NCBI GenBank assembly: GCA_938022205.1
Contig: CALIEB010000001.1
Location: 248,001-312,000 of the forward strand
Length of the DNA stretch: 64,000 nt
Reading direction: 5' to 3'
DNA from: an uncultured Anaerolineae bacterium
GTDB taxonomy: Bacteria; Chloroflexota; Anaerolineae; Aggregatilineales; Phototrophicaceae
Below the pieces are notes generated by a model that made no database searches, was not told the origin of the DNA, and saw only the letters and a list, made by a program, of their open reading frames with translations. Positions 10,291 to 19,973 of this stretch are shown here, piece by piece. Both the position numbers and the translations under genes were made by a program. Positions within the stretch are counted from its first letter, which is position 1. Each line of letters opens with the position of its first letter.

Positions 10291-10315
10291 CAACTAACCA
10301 CACAGGACAGCAGTC

Positions 10316-11467
10316 ATGGACAACGTCATCGCCCCATTACGCCAAAAGCTGCAGGAGCTTGCCTTAAGCGCACAGTTTGACACCCTCTTAGAACGCAGCA
10401 AACAGCTCTTACGTGCCTCGCGACAAGAAAACGCTGCAGTTACAGAGGTGGTTGCGTTGCTGAGCCTCGCGGAGGCTTATCGCATCATCGGCAAGTTTCA
10501 CGAGGCGCGCGTGTTGGTTGATGGCGCGCACGACGCAGCACAAGGACTGGCACACCCGCGCTTGCGTGCCGACGCGCTGATAGAGCGCGGGCTGTTGCTC
10601 TTAGAGGGTTATTTTCAGCCCATAGAAGCGTTAAATGACTTCCGTGAGGCACTGCACATCGCCTACGAACACAACGAAGCTGCCGCCACCGCCAGCGCGC
10701 TGCTGGGCGTGGCGCACGCTTATCAAGCACTGGGCGAAAGCGACCGCGCCCTAATCTGGGCAAAAGAGAGCATCAGCACGGCACAAGAGCTGCCCACGCC
10801 CGCCACGACCGCACAGCTTTGGCTAGTGCTGGCGGACATTTATCGCGTGCAGCGGCGGCTTGGGCGTGCGCAGGCGTGTCTTCAACACGCGCAGCAGCTT
10901 ATCGACGCGAACGGCTACACGCTGCTTTTAGGCGACGCGCTCTATCAAGCCAGCCTCTTGCAAGCTAACCCCATCGCCCAGCTTATGGAGGCGGTGGTCA
11001 TGCCGACGCTCAGCAGCGCGCAGCGTGCCCGCTATCTTGAAACGTTAGCCACGCTGTTCACGCAAGAAAAAGACTTTGAGTCCGCGCGCAAAATTGCCCG
11101 CAGCTATCTCGAACACGCGCAGACATGGCGCAGCAAGCCGCACGAAACCGTCGCGTTTGCGCTTTTAGGCTATGTGAACACGCACGCCGGCGCAAACGAC
11201 GAGGCACAAGCCGCCTACGCGCAGGCACTTGCGCTAGCACGCGAACACAAAAATCCCTACCAAGAGGCGGGGATTTTAGAAGCCTTAGCCGGAATTGCCT
11301 TCGCTGCCGGCGACTATGACGAGACGTTGACCCACTTGCAAGCCGCGCGCAGCGTCTACCTTGCGCTAGATTACGACCGCAAGGCGCGGTTGCTGCTCGG
11401 GCGGCTGCTGCTCACGCATGTGGCGCGCTTCGTGCAGAAGCTCATCGCGTTCGTGCGCAGACGTTAG
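10316..11467 (+). CDS. TPR-repeat protein downstream of AAA+ ATPase
   Basis: 383 residues of helical repeats with the TPR signature (for example ALLGVAHAYQALGESDRALI and ALLGYVNTHAGANDEAQAAY), covering roughly residues 50-350. The C-terminus is short, basic and somewhat hydrophobic (VARFVQKLIAFVRRR) and could be an amphipathic membrane-associating helix. There is no signal peptide. The ATG has AGGAC upstream. Lying directly after the AAA+ gene, it may supply substrate or partner recognition; that is inference. Its stop codon overlaps that of ilvD on the other strand through the tetramer TTAG at 11464-11467. Confidence 0.85.
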   Translation: MDNVIAPLRQKLQELALSAQFDTLLERSKQLLRASRQENAAVTEVVALLSLAEAYRIIGKFHEARVLVDGAHDAAQGLAHPRLRADALIERGLLLLEGYFQPIEALNDFREALHIAYEHNEAAATASALLGVAHAYQALGESDRALIWAKESISTAQELPTPATTAQLWLVLADIYRVQRRLGRAQACLQHAQQLIDANGYTLLLGDALYQASLLQANPIAQLMEAVVMPTLSSAQRARYLETLATLFTQEKDFESARKIARSYLEHAQTWRSKPHETVAFALLGYVNTHAGANDEAQAAYAQALALAREHKNPYQEAGILEALAGIAFAAGDYDETLTHLQAARSVYLALDYDRKARLLLGRLLLTHVARFVQKLIAFVRRR

Positions 11468-13146
11468 GCGTTGGTCACCGCGCCGTCGTCCGCCTGTGCC
11501 ACGAGCTTGGCGTATTTCGCCATCACGCCGCTGGTGTAGTGCGGCTGCGGCGGCTGCCAGCGCGCGCGACGCTCAGCCAGCTGCGCCTCGCTCAGCTCCA
11601 CGTCAATCGTACCTTTGACCGTGTCAACAACAATCATATCGCCCTCTTCAAGCAGCGCAATCGTGCCACCGACGGCTGCCTCCGGCGCGATATGCCCAAT
11701 CATCAAGCCGCGCGTGCCGCCGCTAAAGCGTCCGTCGGTGATGAGCATCACGTCGCGCCCTAAGCCCTGCCCGACCAATGCCGCCGTCACCTGCAACATC
11801 TCGCGCATGCCGGGTCCACCAACCGGTCCCTCGTAGCGGATTACGACCACGTCGCCTGCCTTGATTTGCTGCTGTTGGACAGCGTGATAAGCGTCCTCTT
11901 CGCGGTTGAAGATGCGCGCGGGCCCGCGATGATAGGGCGTTTCGTCGCCCTTGAGCTTGACGACCGCCCCGCGCGGCGCAAGGTTACCCTTCAGGATAAC
12001 CAAGCCACCCGTTGCCTTAATCGGGTTGTCTAACGGGTAGATGACCTTTTGGTTAGGCGTTTCCTGAGCGTTGGCGGTGGCTTCCGCCAGCGTCTGCCCC
12101 GTCACGGTCAGCACGTCGCCGTGTAAGAAACCACCCTCAATCAGCCGCTTGGCAAACAACGCTACGCCGCCCGCTTTGTATAGGTCTTCCGCCACGTACT
12201 GTCCGGTCGGGCGCATGTCGGCAATCAGCGGCGTGCGGTCGCTAATCGCCTTAATGTCGTCCAGCGTGAAGGGAATGCCCGCTTCACGGGCAAACGCCAG
12301 CGTGTGCAAGACGGCATTGGTGCTGCCTCCGCTGGCGGCTGCGCTGGCGATAGCATTCTCCAGCGACTTGCGCGTGATGATGTGCGCGGGACGAATGTCT
12401 TGCGCAATCATGCGCATGATAAGCTCGCCCGCTTGTAATGACACGTCGTCTTTTTTGCTGTCCATCGCTGGCACGTCGTTCATGCCCATCGGCGAAATGC
12501 CCATCGTTTCGGCAATCATCGCCATTGTGTTGGCGGTATACTGCCCGCCGCACGCGCCCGCGCCCGGACAAGCGTGGTCTTCGATGGCTTTCAGCTCCTC
12601 GTAGCTAATTTCGCCCTTCTGATACTTGCCGATTGCCTCAAACACGCTCACGATGTCCAGCGGCTTGTCGAGATAGTTGCCCGGGGCAATCGTGCCGCCG
12701 TAAATCATCAGCGACGGGATGTTGAGGCGGATTAACGCCATAATCGTGCCGGGAATGGTCTTGTCGCACGACGAAATGGCAATCACGCCGTCAAAATAGT
12801 TGGCGCGGGTGACCAGCTCGATGCTGTCGGCAATCACCTCGCGGCTGACCAGCGAGGCTTTCATGCCCTCCGTCCCCATTGTGATGCCGTCGCTGATGCT
12901 GACCGTGTTGAACTCCATCGGGGTGCCGCCCGCGCGCTTGATGCCCTCTTTAATCTTGGCGGACAGACGACGCAGGTGGAAGTTACAGGGTCCGACCTCC
13001 GTCCACGTGTTGGCAACAGCAATCAACGGCTTGGCTAAGTCATCGTCCGTCAGCCCAATCGCCTTGAGCATGGCGCGAGCGGCGGCGCGGTCAACACCAT
13101 CGACCAGCGTGCGGCTGATGGCGTTCAGTGCAAAGTTTGTCGTCAT
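11464..13146 (-). CDS. ilvD: Dihydroxy-acid dehydratase
   Basis: Catalyses dehydration of 2,3-dihydroxy-3-methylbutanoate and -pentanoate to 2-oxo acids, the third common step of valine, leucine and isoleucine synthesis, in the cytoplasm. Its 560 residues match the family length. The three Fe-S ligand cysteines are present at Cys54 (VGPCNFH), Cys127 (SSCDKTIPG) and Cys199 (PGAGACGG), along with SGGSTNAVLH and SGGTRG in the C-terminal half. No other ilv gene is adjacent, so it is a lone biosynthetic gene. Three cysteines in these positions fit either a [2Fe-2S] or [4Fe-4S] enzyme. Confidence 0.97.
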   Translation of the reverse strand: MTTNFALNAISRTLVDGVDRAAARAMLKAIGLTDDDLAKPLIAVANTWTEVGPCNFHLRRLSAKIKEGIKRAGGTPMEFNTVSISDGITMGTEGMKASLVSREVIADSIELVTRANYFDGVIAISSCDKTIPGTIMALIRLNIPSLMIYGGTIAPGNYLDKPLDIVSVFEAIGKYQKGEISYEELKAIEDHACPGAGACGGQYTANTMAMIAETMGISPMGMNDVPAMDSKKDDVSLQAGELIMRMIAQDIRPAHIITRKSLENAIASAAASGGSTNAVLHTLAFAREAGIPFTLDDIKAISDRTPLIADMRPTGQYVAEDLYKAGGVALFAKRLIEGGFLHGDVLTVTGQTLAEATANAQETPNQKVIYPLDNPIKATGGLVILKGNLAPRGAVVKLKGDETPYHRGPARIFNREEDAYHAVQQQQIKAGDVVVIRYEGPVGGPGMREMLQVTAALVGQGLGRDVMLITDGRFSGGTRGLMIGHIAPEAAVGGTIALLEEGDMIVVDTVKGTIDVELSEAQLAERRARWQPPQPHYTSGVMAKYAKLVAQADDGAVTNA

Positions 13147-13219
13147 AACAAGCAGCCCTTTCGTGCAAAAAAATAATCGCTCTCATTGTGGCAAGTGCCG
13201 CGCATCACGACAAGGCACG

Positions 13220-14461
13220 CTAATCCTCGTGCAAGATTTCCCGCGCTAACGCCAGCAGCGCGGCGCGCTCTTGCGCGTTCTTGCCCTTGCCCTGCCAATA
13301 CAAGTCTAGCAGCTCCTCGTGGGTCAAGCCCTCGGGACTAATGCCCAAGCGCGCGCGCTCGGGACGTTCGACCATGCGCTCAATGCCGCTGATGTACTCC
13401 GCGCCCGCCTGCCGCAGCACGTCGCGCACGCGCTCCTCACGGAAGTACGCCAGCGTTTCGGGCGTGAACTGCAAACGTAGGCGCACAATCGCGCCCTTTA
13501 CGTCGAGCTGGCGGATATGTGCCTCAAGCGTTTGCGTGGGCGTTTTGTCTTGGCGGCAATCCAGCTGAATGGTGACCATCGGGCGCGCCGCCACCGGCAC
13601 AAACCGCCACGTCGTCGCGCCGCGCGCCAACTCCACCCAACAAAAGCCCTTGTCTTCCAACGCCTCGCCAAAGTCAACGCGCTCGATGCTGCCGCTGTAG
13701 ACGACCGGCGGCACGCCCGTGCGCCCGTGCGTCAGGTTTTGATGTTTGTGAACATGTCCTAACGCCACGTAGTCCCAACGGTCATCGGTTAGCTCGGCAA
13801 GCGGCACTTGCACGTCGCGCCCCAGCATGATGCTGCGCTCGCTGCCTAAGGTCGCGCCTGTGACGGTAAAATGCCCTGTCAGCAGGCGCGGCACGTCCAC
13901 GCCCGCCAAACGATCAGCCTCTCGCGCCATGTTCTGTAAGCGCGTTATCATCTCGCGCAGCAGCAGCTCGTCAATTTCACGCACGCTCTTGTTGTGCGTG
14001 CGCTCGTCGGTCAGCAGGCGCGCCCGCACAGGATAAGGCGCAGCCCCAATGACCACACGCCCGCGCTTCGTGTTGATGTCGAACACGTCCCATGTGTCCA
14101 GCACCCACACGTTTGGCACGTCCAACGTGCTGTAAATTTCGATGCTGGAGGCTTTCTTCTCGCTAGGCTGCACGTCGTGGTTGCCCACCAGCAGCACAAC
14201 AGGCATACCCTGCGCAAGGTCACGCACGCGCCACGCAAACTCGCGCTGATACGTCGGATTGGGCAGCGCGTTCTTAAAGGCATCGCCCGCGAAGATGGCA
14301 AGGTCAGCGTCGTTCGCGCGGGCGTAATCCACCATCTCGTCCATGCGATGCAAAAAGTCAACAACACGGCTGCTTACGCCGGTGTTGGGGTCTGTGCGCC
14401 CATAGTTTTCTACGCCAATGTGTACATCGGCAAAGTGCAGCACGCGAATGGGTTCGGTCAT
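13220..14461 (-). CDS. sbcD: SbcD/Mre11-type DNA repair exonuclease
   Basis: A 413-residue calcineurin-like metallophosphoesterase of the SbcD/Mre11 class, expected to trim DNA ends and cleave hairpins with an SbcC/Rad50 ATPase. All metal-binding motifs are present in order: ADVHIG (near residue 11), AGDAF, VGNHD, LLTGHFT and LGHVH. A C-terminal capping region follows and the tail is helical and charged. No sbcC lies within the window on either side, so the ATPase partner must be encoded elsewhere. The start at 14461 has a purine-rich RBS, and TATAGT lies upstream at about 14500 on the minus strand. Confidence 0.92.
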   Translation of the reverse strand: MTEPIRVLHFADVHIGVENYGRTDPNTGVSSRVVDFLHRMDEMVDYARANDADLAIFAGDAFKNALPNPTYQREFAWRVRDLAQGMPVVLLVGNHDVQPSEKKASSIEIYSTLDVPNVWVLDTWDVFDINTKRGRVVIGAAPYPVRARLLTDERTHNKSVREIDELLLREMITRLQNMAREADRLAGVDVPRLLTGHFTVTGATLGSERSIMLGRDVQVPLAELTDDRWDYVALGHVHKHQNLTHGRTGVPPVVYSGSIERVDFGEALEDKGFCWVELARGATTWRFVPVAARPMVTIQLDCRQDKTPTQTLEAHIRQLDVKGAIVRLRLQFTPETLAYFREERVRDVLRQAGAEYISGIERMVERPERARLGISPEGLTHEELLDLYWQGKGKNAQERAALLALAREILHED

Positions 14462-14688
14462 ACCAAAACATCACCTTCCTGTGCTATTAAGCACTATACT
14501 TTTATGCTATCCCCGAATATAGTTATTTTCAACGCGAGAAAGTTTAGCAAGGCGTATGAACACATTCATCCGTAACCAGCGTTTGCCAAACCCAATTCGT
14601 GCCTATATCCGAGAACAATCAAGCCAACTGGGAACAAGATAGCCTTTTAACTGCCGGTTAACCCATCACACAGGACAACCATCTCTCT

Positions 14689-15894
14689 ATGAGCCACCAG
14701 ACAAACTCCCCCATTCCCATCGCCAAGCCGCTGATGGGCGCGGAAGAAGCGGATGCTGTCCGCGAAGTCATCATGAGCGGCTGGGTAACGCAAGGTCCGC
14801 AAGTGCGCGCGTTTGAAAGCGAGTTCGCCGCTTACGTGGGCGCACAGCACGCGGTGGCGGTGTCCAACTGCACGACGGGCTTGCACCTTGCGCTGAAGGC
14901 GGTGGGAGTGGGCGCGGGCGACGAAGTCATCACCGCCAGCCACTCGTTCATTGCCACCGCCAACAGCGTCCTTTACACGGGCGCGAAGCCCGTATTTGCC
15001 GACATTGACGCTGGCACGTACAACATCACGCCCGCGACGATTGCGCCGCTGATAACGCCCAAGACGCGCGCTATCTTGGTGGTGCATCAGGTCGGCATGC
15101 CAGCGGACATGGTGGGCATCGTGGCGTTGGCGCGCCAGCACAATCTGCCCGTTGTCGAGGATGCCGCGTGCGCCATCGGCAGCGAAATCCTCTGGAACGG
15201 GCAGTGGGAAAAAATCGGCAAACCGCACGGCGACATCGCCGTCTTTTCGTTTCACCCGCGCAAGCTCATCAGCACCGGCGACGGCGGGATGATAACGACC
15301 AACAATCCCGAGCATGACCGCGTGCTGCGGCTGTGGCGGCAGCACGGCATGAGCGTCAACGACGCGGTGCGCCATGCCTCGCCACAAGTCATCTTTGAGG
15401 ATTACGTCGAGGTCGGCTATAATTACCGCCTGACAGATTTACAAGCGGCATTAGGGCGCGAACAGCTCAAGCGGCTGCCCGCGCTCATTGCGCGTCGCCG
15501 CGAGCTTGCTGCGCGCTATCATGAGCTGCTTGGCACAGTGGAAAGGCTTGGGCTGCCTGTTGAACCTGCTTATGCGCGCAGCAACTGGCAAACGTTTTTG
15601 GTGCGGCTGCCTGCGCACGCCGACCAACGCGCCGTGATGCAAGCCATGTTGGACGTGGGCATCAGCACGCGGCGCGGCGTGATGTGCGCCCACCGTGAGC
15701 CAGCCTATCGCAATGTGGCGTGGGGCTGCGCGGGCAAGGCGCAAGGCTGTGCGTGCGCGCCGCAAACTTGCCAAACCTTGCACGAGAGCGAAGCAGCGCA
15801 AGACCGTGCCATCGCCATCCCCCTGTATCCGCAAATGACTTACGACGACCAAGACCGCGTGATTGCCGCCCTGCGTGGCGCGCTCGGCAGCTAG
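14689..15894 (+). CDS. DegT/DnrJ/EryC1/StrS aminotransferase (sugar operon gene 1)
   Basis: A 401-residue PLP-dependent sugar aminotransferase, first gene of the surface-sugar operon. It has the [11 protein letters not shown] phosphate-binding region, [10 protein letters not shown] with the cofactor Asp, and the Schiff-base Lys in [15 protein letters not shown]. An unusual Cys-rich insertion sits near residues 348-365 ([16 protein letters not shown]), just before the terminal helices, and could bind a metal or form disulfides. This class transfers an amino group from Glu to a keto sugar nucleotide. The exact sugar cannot be told from the sequence. The RBS AGGAC is 12 bases from the ATG. Confidence 0.9.
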   Translation: MSHQTNSPIPIAKPLMGAEEADAVREVIMSGWVTQGPQVRAFESEFAAYVGAQHAVAVSNCTTGLHLALKAVGVGAGDEVITASHSFIATANSVLYTGAKPVFADIDAGTYNITPATIAPLITPKTRAILVVHQVGMPADMVGIVALARQHNLPVVEDAACAIGSEILWNGQWEKIGKPHGDIAVFSFHPRKLISTGDGGMITTNNPEHDRVLRLWRQHGMSVNDAVRHASPQVIFEDYVEVGYNYRLTDLQAALGREQLKRLPALIARRRELAARYHELLGTVERLGLPVEPAYARSNWQTFLVRLPAHADQRAVMQAMLDVGISTRRGVMCAHREPAYRNVAWGCAGKAQGCACAPQTCQTLHESEAAQDRAIAIPLYPQMTYDDQDRVIAALRGALGS

Positions 15895-15918
15895 GTCACA
15901 CACAAGAGAGGCAGCACG

Positions 15919-17028
15919 TTGAACAACATTCCATTGGTAGACCTTAAGGCACAGTATCGCAGCATCAAGGACGAAATCGACACGGCAATGGCGCAGGTCA
16001 TGGCGAACACCGCCTTCATCATGGGCAAGGCTGTCAGCGAGTTTGAAGCGGGCTTTGCCGCCTATGCTCGTGCCAAGCACGCTGTCGGCGTGTCGAACGG
16101 CACAGAGGCACTCATGCTCGCCTATCAAGTGGCAGGCTTAAAAGCCGGCGACGAGGTGATTACCACGCCGCACACGTTTATGGCGACCGTGAGCGCGTTT
16201 GCCCACATGCGCATTAAGCCCGTCTTTGTCGACATTGACCCCGTGACCTACAACATCGACCCCGAGCGCATCGAAGCAGCGATTACCCCCGCGACAAAGG
16301 CGATTGTGCCGGTGCATCTCTACGGGCAGCCCGCCAATATGACCGCCATCAGCGCGCTTGCACAAAAGCACGGCTTGCTGATTATTGAGGACGCGGCACA
16401 AGCGCACGGCGCGGCCTGGGACGGTCAGCCCGTCGGCACGTGGGGCTTGCTGACAGCCTTCAGCTTCTATCCGGGCAAGAACTTGGGTGCGGCGGGTGAC
16501 GCAGGCGGGGTCATCACCAACGACGACGCGCTGGCGCGACAAGTGCGCTTGCTGCTCAATCACGGCAGCGAGGACAAGTACACGCACACCGCCATTGGCT
16601 ACAACGCCCGCATGGACGGGCTGCAAGGCGCGGTGCTAGGCGTGAAGCTGCGCCATATTCAGCGGTGGACGGAGCAACGGCGCGCCAACGCCGCCTACTA
16701 CGACCAGCAGCTCGCCGAGCTGACGCACGTCGTCACGCCAAAAGCAGACCCCCGTGCCTACCACGTCTATCACCTCTACGTCATTCAAGTGCCAAGCCAG
16801 CGCGACGCATGCCTGAAGTTCCTGCACGAGCGTGGCATTGGCGCGGGCATACACTACCCCATCCCGCTGCACTTACAGCCTGCGCTGGCGCATTTCGGCT
16901 ATAAGGCGGGCGATTTTCCCGTCACCGAAGCTCTCGCCAAGCGCATTATCAGTTTGCCGCTCTACCCCGAGCTGACGCACGAGCAAATGGACTATATCGT
17001 GCAAACGCTGCGTGAGTTCGCGTTCTAG
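15919..17028 (+). CDS. DegT-family aminotransferase, WbpE/FdtB-like (sugar operon gene 2)
   Basis: A 369-residue PLP-dependent aminotransferase clearly distinct from the preceding one. It has [25 protein letters not shown] and the catalytic Lys in [16 protein letters not shown]. The start is TTG at 15919 with AGAGAGG nine bases upstream; the protein begins [13 protein letters not shown], typical of WbpE/FdtB-like enzymes. With the neighbouring acetyltransferase and Gfo/Idh/MocA dehydrogenase it fits a 3-amino sugar pathway, such as formation of UDP-GlcNAc3NAcA. The substrate assignment is inference from these neighbours. Confidence 0.92.
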   Translation: MNNIPLVDLKAQYRSIKDEIDTAMAQVMANTAFIMGKAVSEFEAGFAAYARAKHAVGVSNGTEALMLAYQVAGLKAGDEVITTPHTFMATVSAFAHMRIKPVFVDIDPVTYNIDPERIEAAITPATKAIVPVHLYGQPANMTAISALAQKHGLLIIEDAAQAHGAAWDGQPVGTWGLLTAFSFYPGKNLGAAGDAGGVITNDDALARQVRLLLNHGSEDKYTHTAIGYNARMDGLQGAVLGVKLRHIQRWTEQRRANAAYYDQQLAELTHVVTPKADPRAYHVYHLYVIQVPSQRDACLKFLHERGIGAGIHYPIPLHLQPALAHFGYKAGDFPVTEALAKRIISLPLYPELTHEQMDYIVQTLREFAF

Positions 17029-17039
17029 GAGATGCCGCC

Positions 17040-17528
17040 ATGCCAATCGCTGATAGCGTGAAGTTGGGACGTGACGTAAAAATTTTCCACCCACAGCTGG
17101 TCAATCTCTACGGCTGCGAGCTGGGTGACGAGTGCAAGGTTGGCACATTTGTCGAAATTCAGGGGGGCGTGACGATTGGCGCGCGCTGCAAAATTTCCTC
17201 ACACAGCTTCTTGTGCGAGGGCGTGACGCTCGAAGACGAGGTGTTCATCGGGCATGGCGTGATGTTCACCAACGACCTCTACCCCCGCAGCACCACGCCC
17301 AGCGGCGAACTCAAGGGCGGTGACGATTGGGTGTTGGTCAAGACGCTGGTGAAACGGCGCGCCGCTATCGGCAGCAATGCCACCATTTTGGCAGGCGTGA
17401 CGATTGGCGAGAACGCCATTGTCGGCGCGGGCGCGGTCGTCACCAAAGACGTGCCAGACTACGCTATCGTGGCGGGCGTGCCAGCCAAAGTTATCGGCGA
17501 CGTGCGCGACAGAAAGGAAGCCGAGTAA
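17040..17528 (+). CDS. Left-handed beta-helix sugar N-acetyltransferase, WbpD-like
   Basis: 162 residues made largely of hexapeptide repeats ([LIV]-G-x-x-x-x), from about residue 25 to 150. The motif MFTNDLYPR is characteristic of WbpD/WlbB/FdtC enzymes that acetylate the 3-amino group of UDP-amino-hexuronates or dTDP-Fuc3N using acetyl-CoA. It starts 11 bases after the aminotransferase, with its AGGAG RBS overlapping the previous stop. The adjacent dehydrogenase favours the WbpD/WlbB pathway; a dTDP-sugar acetyltransferase is the alternative. Confidence 0.92.
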   Translation: MPIADSVKLGRDVKIFHPQLVNLYGCELGDECKVGTFVEIQGGVTIGARCKISSHSFLCEGVTLEDEVFIGHGVMFTNDLYPRSTTPSGELKGGDDWVLVKTLVKRRAAIGSNATILAGVTIGENAIVGAGAVVTKDVPDYAIVAGVPAKVIGDVRDRKEAE

Positions 17529-17915
17529 ATGACGTTCAGCATTTCCTTGCGCGGCATCTTGCTGGTGGTGTTAGCAGCCGGCATGATGGCAATTGCTAGC
17601 CTCATGCTGCGCTACAGCATCGACAAGGTTGGCGGGTTCGGCGGCGACGTGGCGCACCTACACGAAGACATCATCCGCCTGCTGCTGCAGCCTGTGTTTG
17701 TCTTGGGGGTGTTGCTCTACGGCAGCGGCACGTTGGTGTGGATGCGCGTCATCGCCACCGAGTCCTTGAGCATCGGCTACCCCATTCTGGTGTCGTCGTC
17801 GTTCATCGTCATCTCGTTGGGCGCGGCGGCGTTCTTTCACGAGCCTTTTTCGTTGATGAAGGGCTTGGGCATGGTGATTATCATCGTCGGCGTGTTTATC
17901 GCCGCACAAGGTTGA
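17529..17915 (+). CDS. Small four-helix EamA/SMR-like membrane protein
   Basis: 128 residues with four predicted membrane helices (about 6-26, 50-70, 75-98, 104-125), resembling one EamA half or an SMR/ArnE-ArnF-type protein. The ATG directly follows the stop of the acetyltransferase (TAAATG), which suggests translational coupling. Such proteins in sugar clusters can help move undecaprenyl-linked sugars across the membrane, as ArnEF does for aminoarabinose. That role is inference from position. The formyltransferase and GtrB/ArnC-like transferase downstream strengthen the Arn analogy. Confidence 0.8.
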   Translation: MTFSISLRGILLVVLAAGMMAIASLMLRYSIDKVGGFGGDVAHLHEDIIRLLLQPVFVLGVLLYGSGTLVWMRVIATESLSIGYPILVSSSFIVISLGAAAFFHEPFSLMKGLGMVIIIVGVFIAAQG

Positions 17916-17932
17916 AGAAAGCGAGCCGCACA

Positions 17933-18940
17933 ATGCTAAAAATTGGTGTCATCGGTTACGGTTATTGGGGGCCCAACTTGGTGCGCAACTTCAACGAGGC
18001 GCGCGGCTCGGTCGTCACAATAGTCAGCGACAAGAGCGAAAAACAGCTCGAGCGCGTGCGCAGCAAGTACCCCACCGTTCAGACCACGCCTGACGCGCAA
18101 GCGTTGGTCACTAGCCCCGACGTGGACGCGGTGGTCATCGCCACGCCGGTGTCAACCCACTTCCCGCTGGCGATGATGGCGTTGCAAGCCAACAAGCACG
18201 TGTTTGTTGAAAAGCCTATGGCTGCCAGCGCAGCCGAATGCCAGCAGCTCATCGCCGAAGCACAGGCGCGCGGGCTAACGCTCATGGTCGACCACACGTT
18301 CGTCTACACGGGCGCGGTGCGCAAAATCGCCGAAATCATCCAAAGTGGCGAGCTGGGCGACCTGTACTACTATGACAGCACGCGAGTGAATCTAGGCTTG
18401 TTCCAGCACGACGTGAACGTCATTTGGGACTTAGCCGTGCATGACCTGTCCATCTTGGCATACATTCACCCGCACGAACCACGTGCCGTCAGCGCAACGG
18501 GCATGAGCCACGTCAAAGGCGAGCCAGAGAACATCGCCTTCTTGACCGTCTACTACGACGACACGATGCTCGCGCACGTCAACGTCAATTGGCTCGCGCC
18601 CGTCAAGATACGCCGCACGCTCATCGGCGGCAGCAAGAAAATGATTGTCTACGACGCGCTTGACCCCGCCGAAGGCGTGAAGGTCTACGACAAGGGCATC
18701 ACGGCATCCCACGCGGAAGACGTTTACAAGCTGATGATTAACTATCGCAGCGGCGACATGTACTCGCCTAAAATTGACGTGGGCGAAGCGTTGATGACCG
18801 AAGCCCTACACTTTATCGACTGCGTGACCCGCAAGCAAACGCCCCTCACCGACGGCACAGCGGGCTTGCACGTGGTCAAAATTCTTGAAGCAGCCACGCG
18901 CTCAATGGCAGCGCGCGGCGCAGTCGTGGAGCTAAGCTAA
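17933..18940 (+). CDS. Gfo/Idh/MocA family sugar dehydrogenase, WlbA/WbpB-like
   Basis: A 335-residue NAD-dependent oxidoreductase. It begins with a Rossmann fold (IGVIGYGYWGPNLVRNF) and has the EKP motif in VEKPMAAS and the catalytic-region Asp/His in DLAVHDLSI. The WGPNL variant is typical of the WlbA/WbpB-type group that oxidises C3 of UDP-N-acetyl-glucosaminuronate, supplying the keto sugar for the aminotransferase. I take the ATG at 17933 because the fold begins immediately; an in-frame extension upstream would lie inside the preceding gene. No UDP-GlcNAc 6-dehydrogenase (WbpA) is present here, so it would have to be encoded elsewhere. Confidence 0.9.
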   Translation: MLKIGVIGYGYWGPNLVRNFNEARGSVVTIVSDKSEKQLERVRSKYPTVQTTPDAQALVTSPDVDAVVIATPVSTHFPLAMMALQANKHVFVEKPMAASAAECQQLIAEAQARGLTLMVDHTFVYTGAVRKIAEIIQSGELGDLYYYDSTRVNLGLFQHDVNVIWDLAVHDLSILAYIHPHEPRAVSATGMSHVKGEPENIAFLTVYYDDTMLAHVNVNWLAPVKIRRTLIGGSKKMIVYDALDPAEGVKVYDKGITASHAEDVYKLMINYRSGDMYSPKIDVGEALMTEALHFIDCVTRKQTPLTDGTAGLHVVKILEAATRSMAARGAVVELS

Positions 18941-18941
18941 G

Positions 18942-19973
18942 ATGCGGGTGGTCTTCATCGGCAGCACGCGGCGCGGCTTCTTGACGCTGCAAGGGTTGAT
19001 AGCGCACGGCGCGCACGTCGTCGGCGTAATTAGCCTTGAGCAGGACGCGCACGAGGTCGAACGCTACGAGACCGAGATTGCCGCGCTTGCAGCAAAGCAC
19101 AACATCCCACTTTACCAGACCAAGTGGATGAAAGAGCGCGACTACGCAGCGGTGCTGCGCGACGAATGGCGAGCCGACACGGCGTTTGTTGTTGGCTGTC
19201 GCATCCTCATCCCACCCGCAGTATTTAACGTGCTGCCGCAGGGCATGTACGCCGTTCATGACTCGCTCGTACCAGAGTATCGCGGTTTTGCGCCGCTCAA
19301 TTGGGCAATTATCAACGGCGAGACACAAACAGGTGTGACGCTGTTTAGCATGGCAGAGCTGATGGACGGCGGCGACATCGTGCTGCAAGAGGCAGTGCCT
19401 ATCGGTGCGCATGACACCGCCCCCGACGTTTACGAAAGCGTGTGCGCGGCGACCGTGCGCGTCATCTTGCAGGCGCACGATGCGCTCAAAGCCGGCACGC
19501 TCACCCGCACACCCCAAGATTACAGCGTGGGCAGCTTTACCTGCAGCCGCACACCCGCCGACGGACTTATCGACTGGAATTGGTCAACAGCACGCATCTA
19601 CAACATGGTGCGCGCGTTAGCCTATCCCTACACTGGCGCGTTCACGTATTACAAAAACCAAAAGTTACTGATTTGGCGCGCCGAACCACTAAACGATTTG
19701 CGCCACTTCGTCGGGCGTATCACCGGGCGCGTGCTGGCGGTCGACAAAGCTAGCGGCACGGTCGACGTGCTGACGGGTGACGGCATCTTGCGCCTTTGGG
19801 AAGTGCAGTGGGGTGGCGCGCCGCGCCAACCCGCCGCCGAACTGCTCAAGTCGGTGCGCGAACGGCTGGGCGTGGACGTGCCGCTGCTACTTGAACGCCT
19901 ACACACGCTTGAAACGCGCCTCGCTGCTCTTGAAGCACACCTTGCCAACCTCAACCCTAACGACACGCCATGA
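18942..19973 (+). CDS. Formyltransferase, Fmt/ArnA-N-like, probably acting on an amino sugar
   Basis: 343 residues. The N-terminal 200 residues match the N10-formyltetrahydrofolate formyltransferase fold. The catalytic region VHDSLVPEYRGFAPLNWAI carries the His and the S-L-x-P-x-Y-R-G signature. A C-terminal OB-like region (about 205-300) and a short Leu-rich helix (305-340) follow. It starts one base after the previous stop. Because it lies in a sugar operon just before an ArnC/GtrB-like transferase, formylation of an amino sugar is more likely than of Met-tRNA. Known sugar N-formyltransferases of this fold act on UDP-Ara4N or dTDP-amino sugars; this substrate is unknown. Confidence 0.85.
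   Translation: MRVVFIGSTRRGFLTLQGLIAHGAHVVGVISLEQDAHEVERYETEIAALAAKHNIPLYQTKWMKERDYAAVLRDEWRADTAFVVGCRILIPPAVFNVLPQGMYAVHDSLVPEYRGFAPLNWAIINGETQTGVTLFSMAELMDGGDIVLQEAVPIGAHDTAPDVYESVCAATVRVILQAHDALKAGTLTRTPQDYSVGSFTCSRTPADGLIDWNWSTARIYNMVRALAYPYTGAFTYYKNQKLLIWRAEPLNDLRHFVGRITGRVLAVDKASGTVDVLTGDGILRLWEVQWGGAPRQPAAELLKSVRERLGVDVPLLLERLHTLETRLAALEAHLANLNPNDTP

Noticed and set aside
14481..14494. Inverted repeat GTGCT-ATTA-AGCAC upstream of sbcD
   Set aside because: Only five bases per arm; too short to call an operator from one occurrence.
14647..15387. 246-residue minus-strand frame
   Set aside because: It is antisense to the first DegT aminotransferase and has no recognisable domain.
15416..15424. 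GGCTATAAT motif
   Set aside because: It lies inside the aminotransferase coding sequence (Gly-Tyr-Asn) with no downstream gene start nearby.
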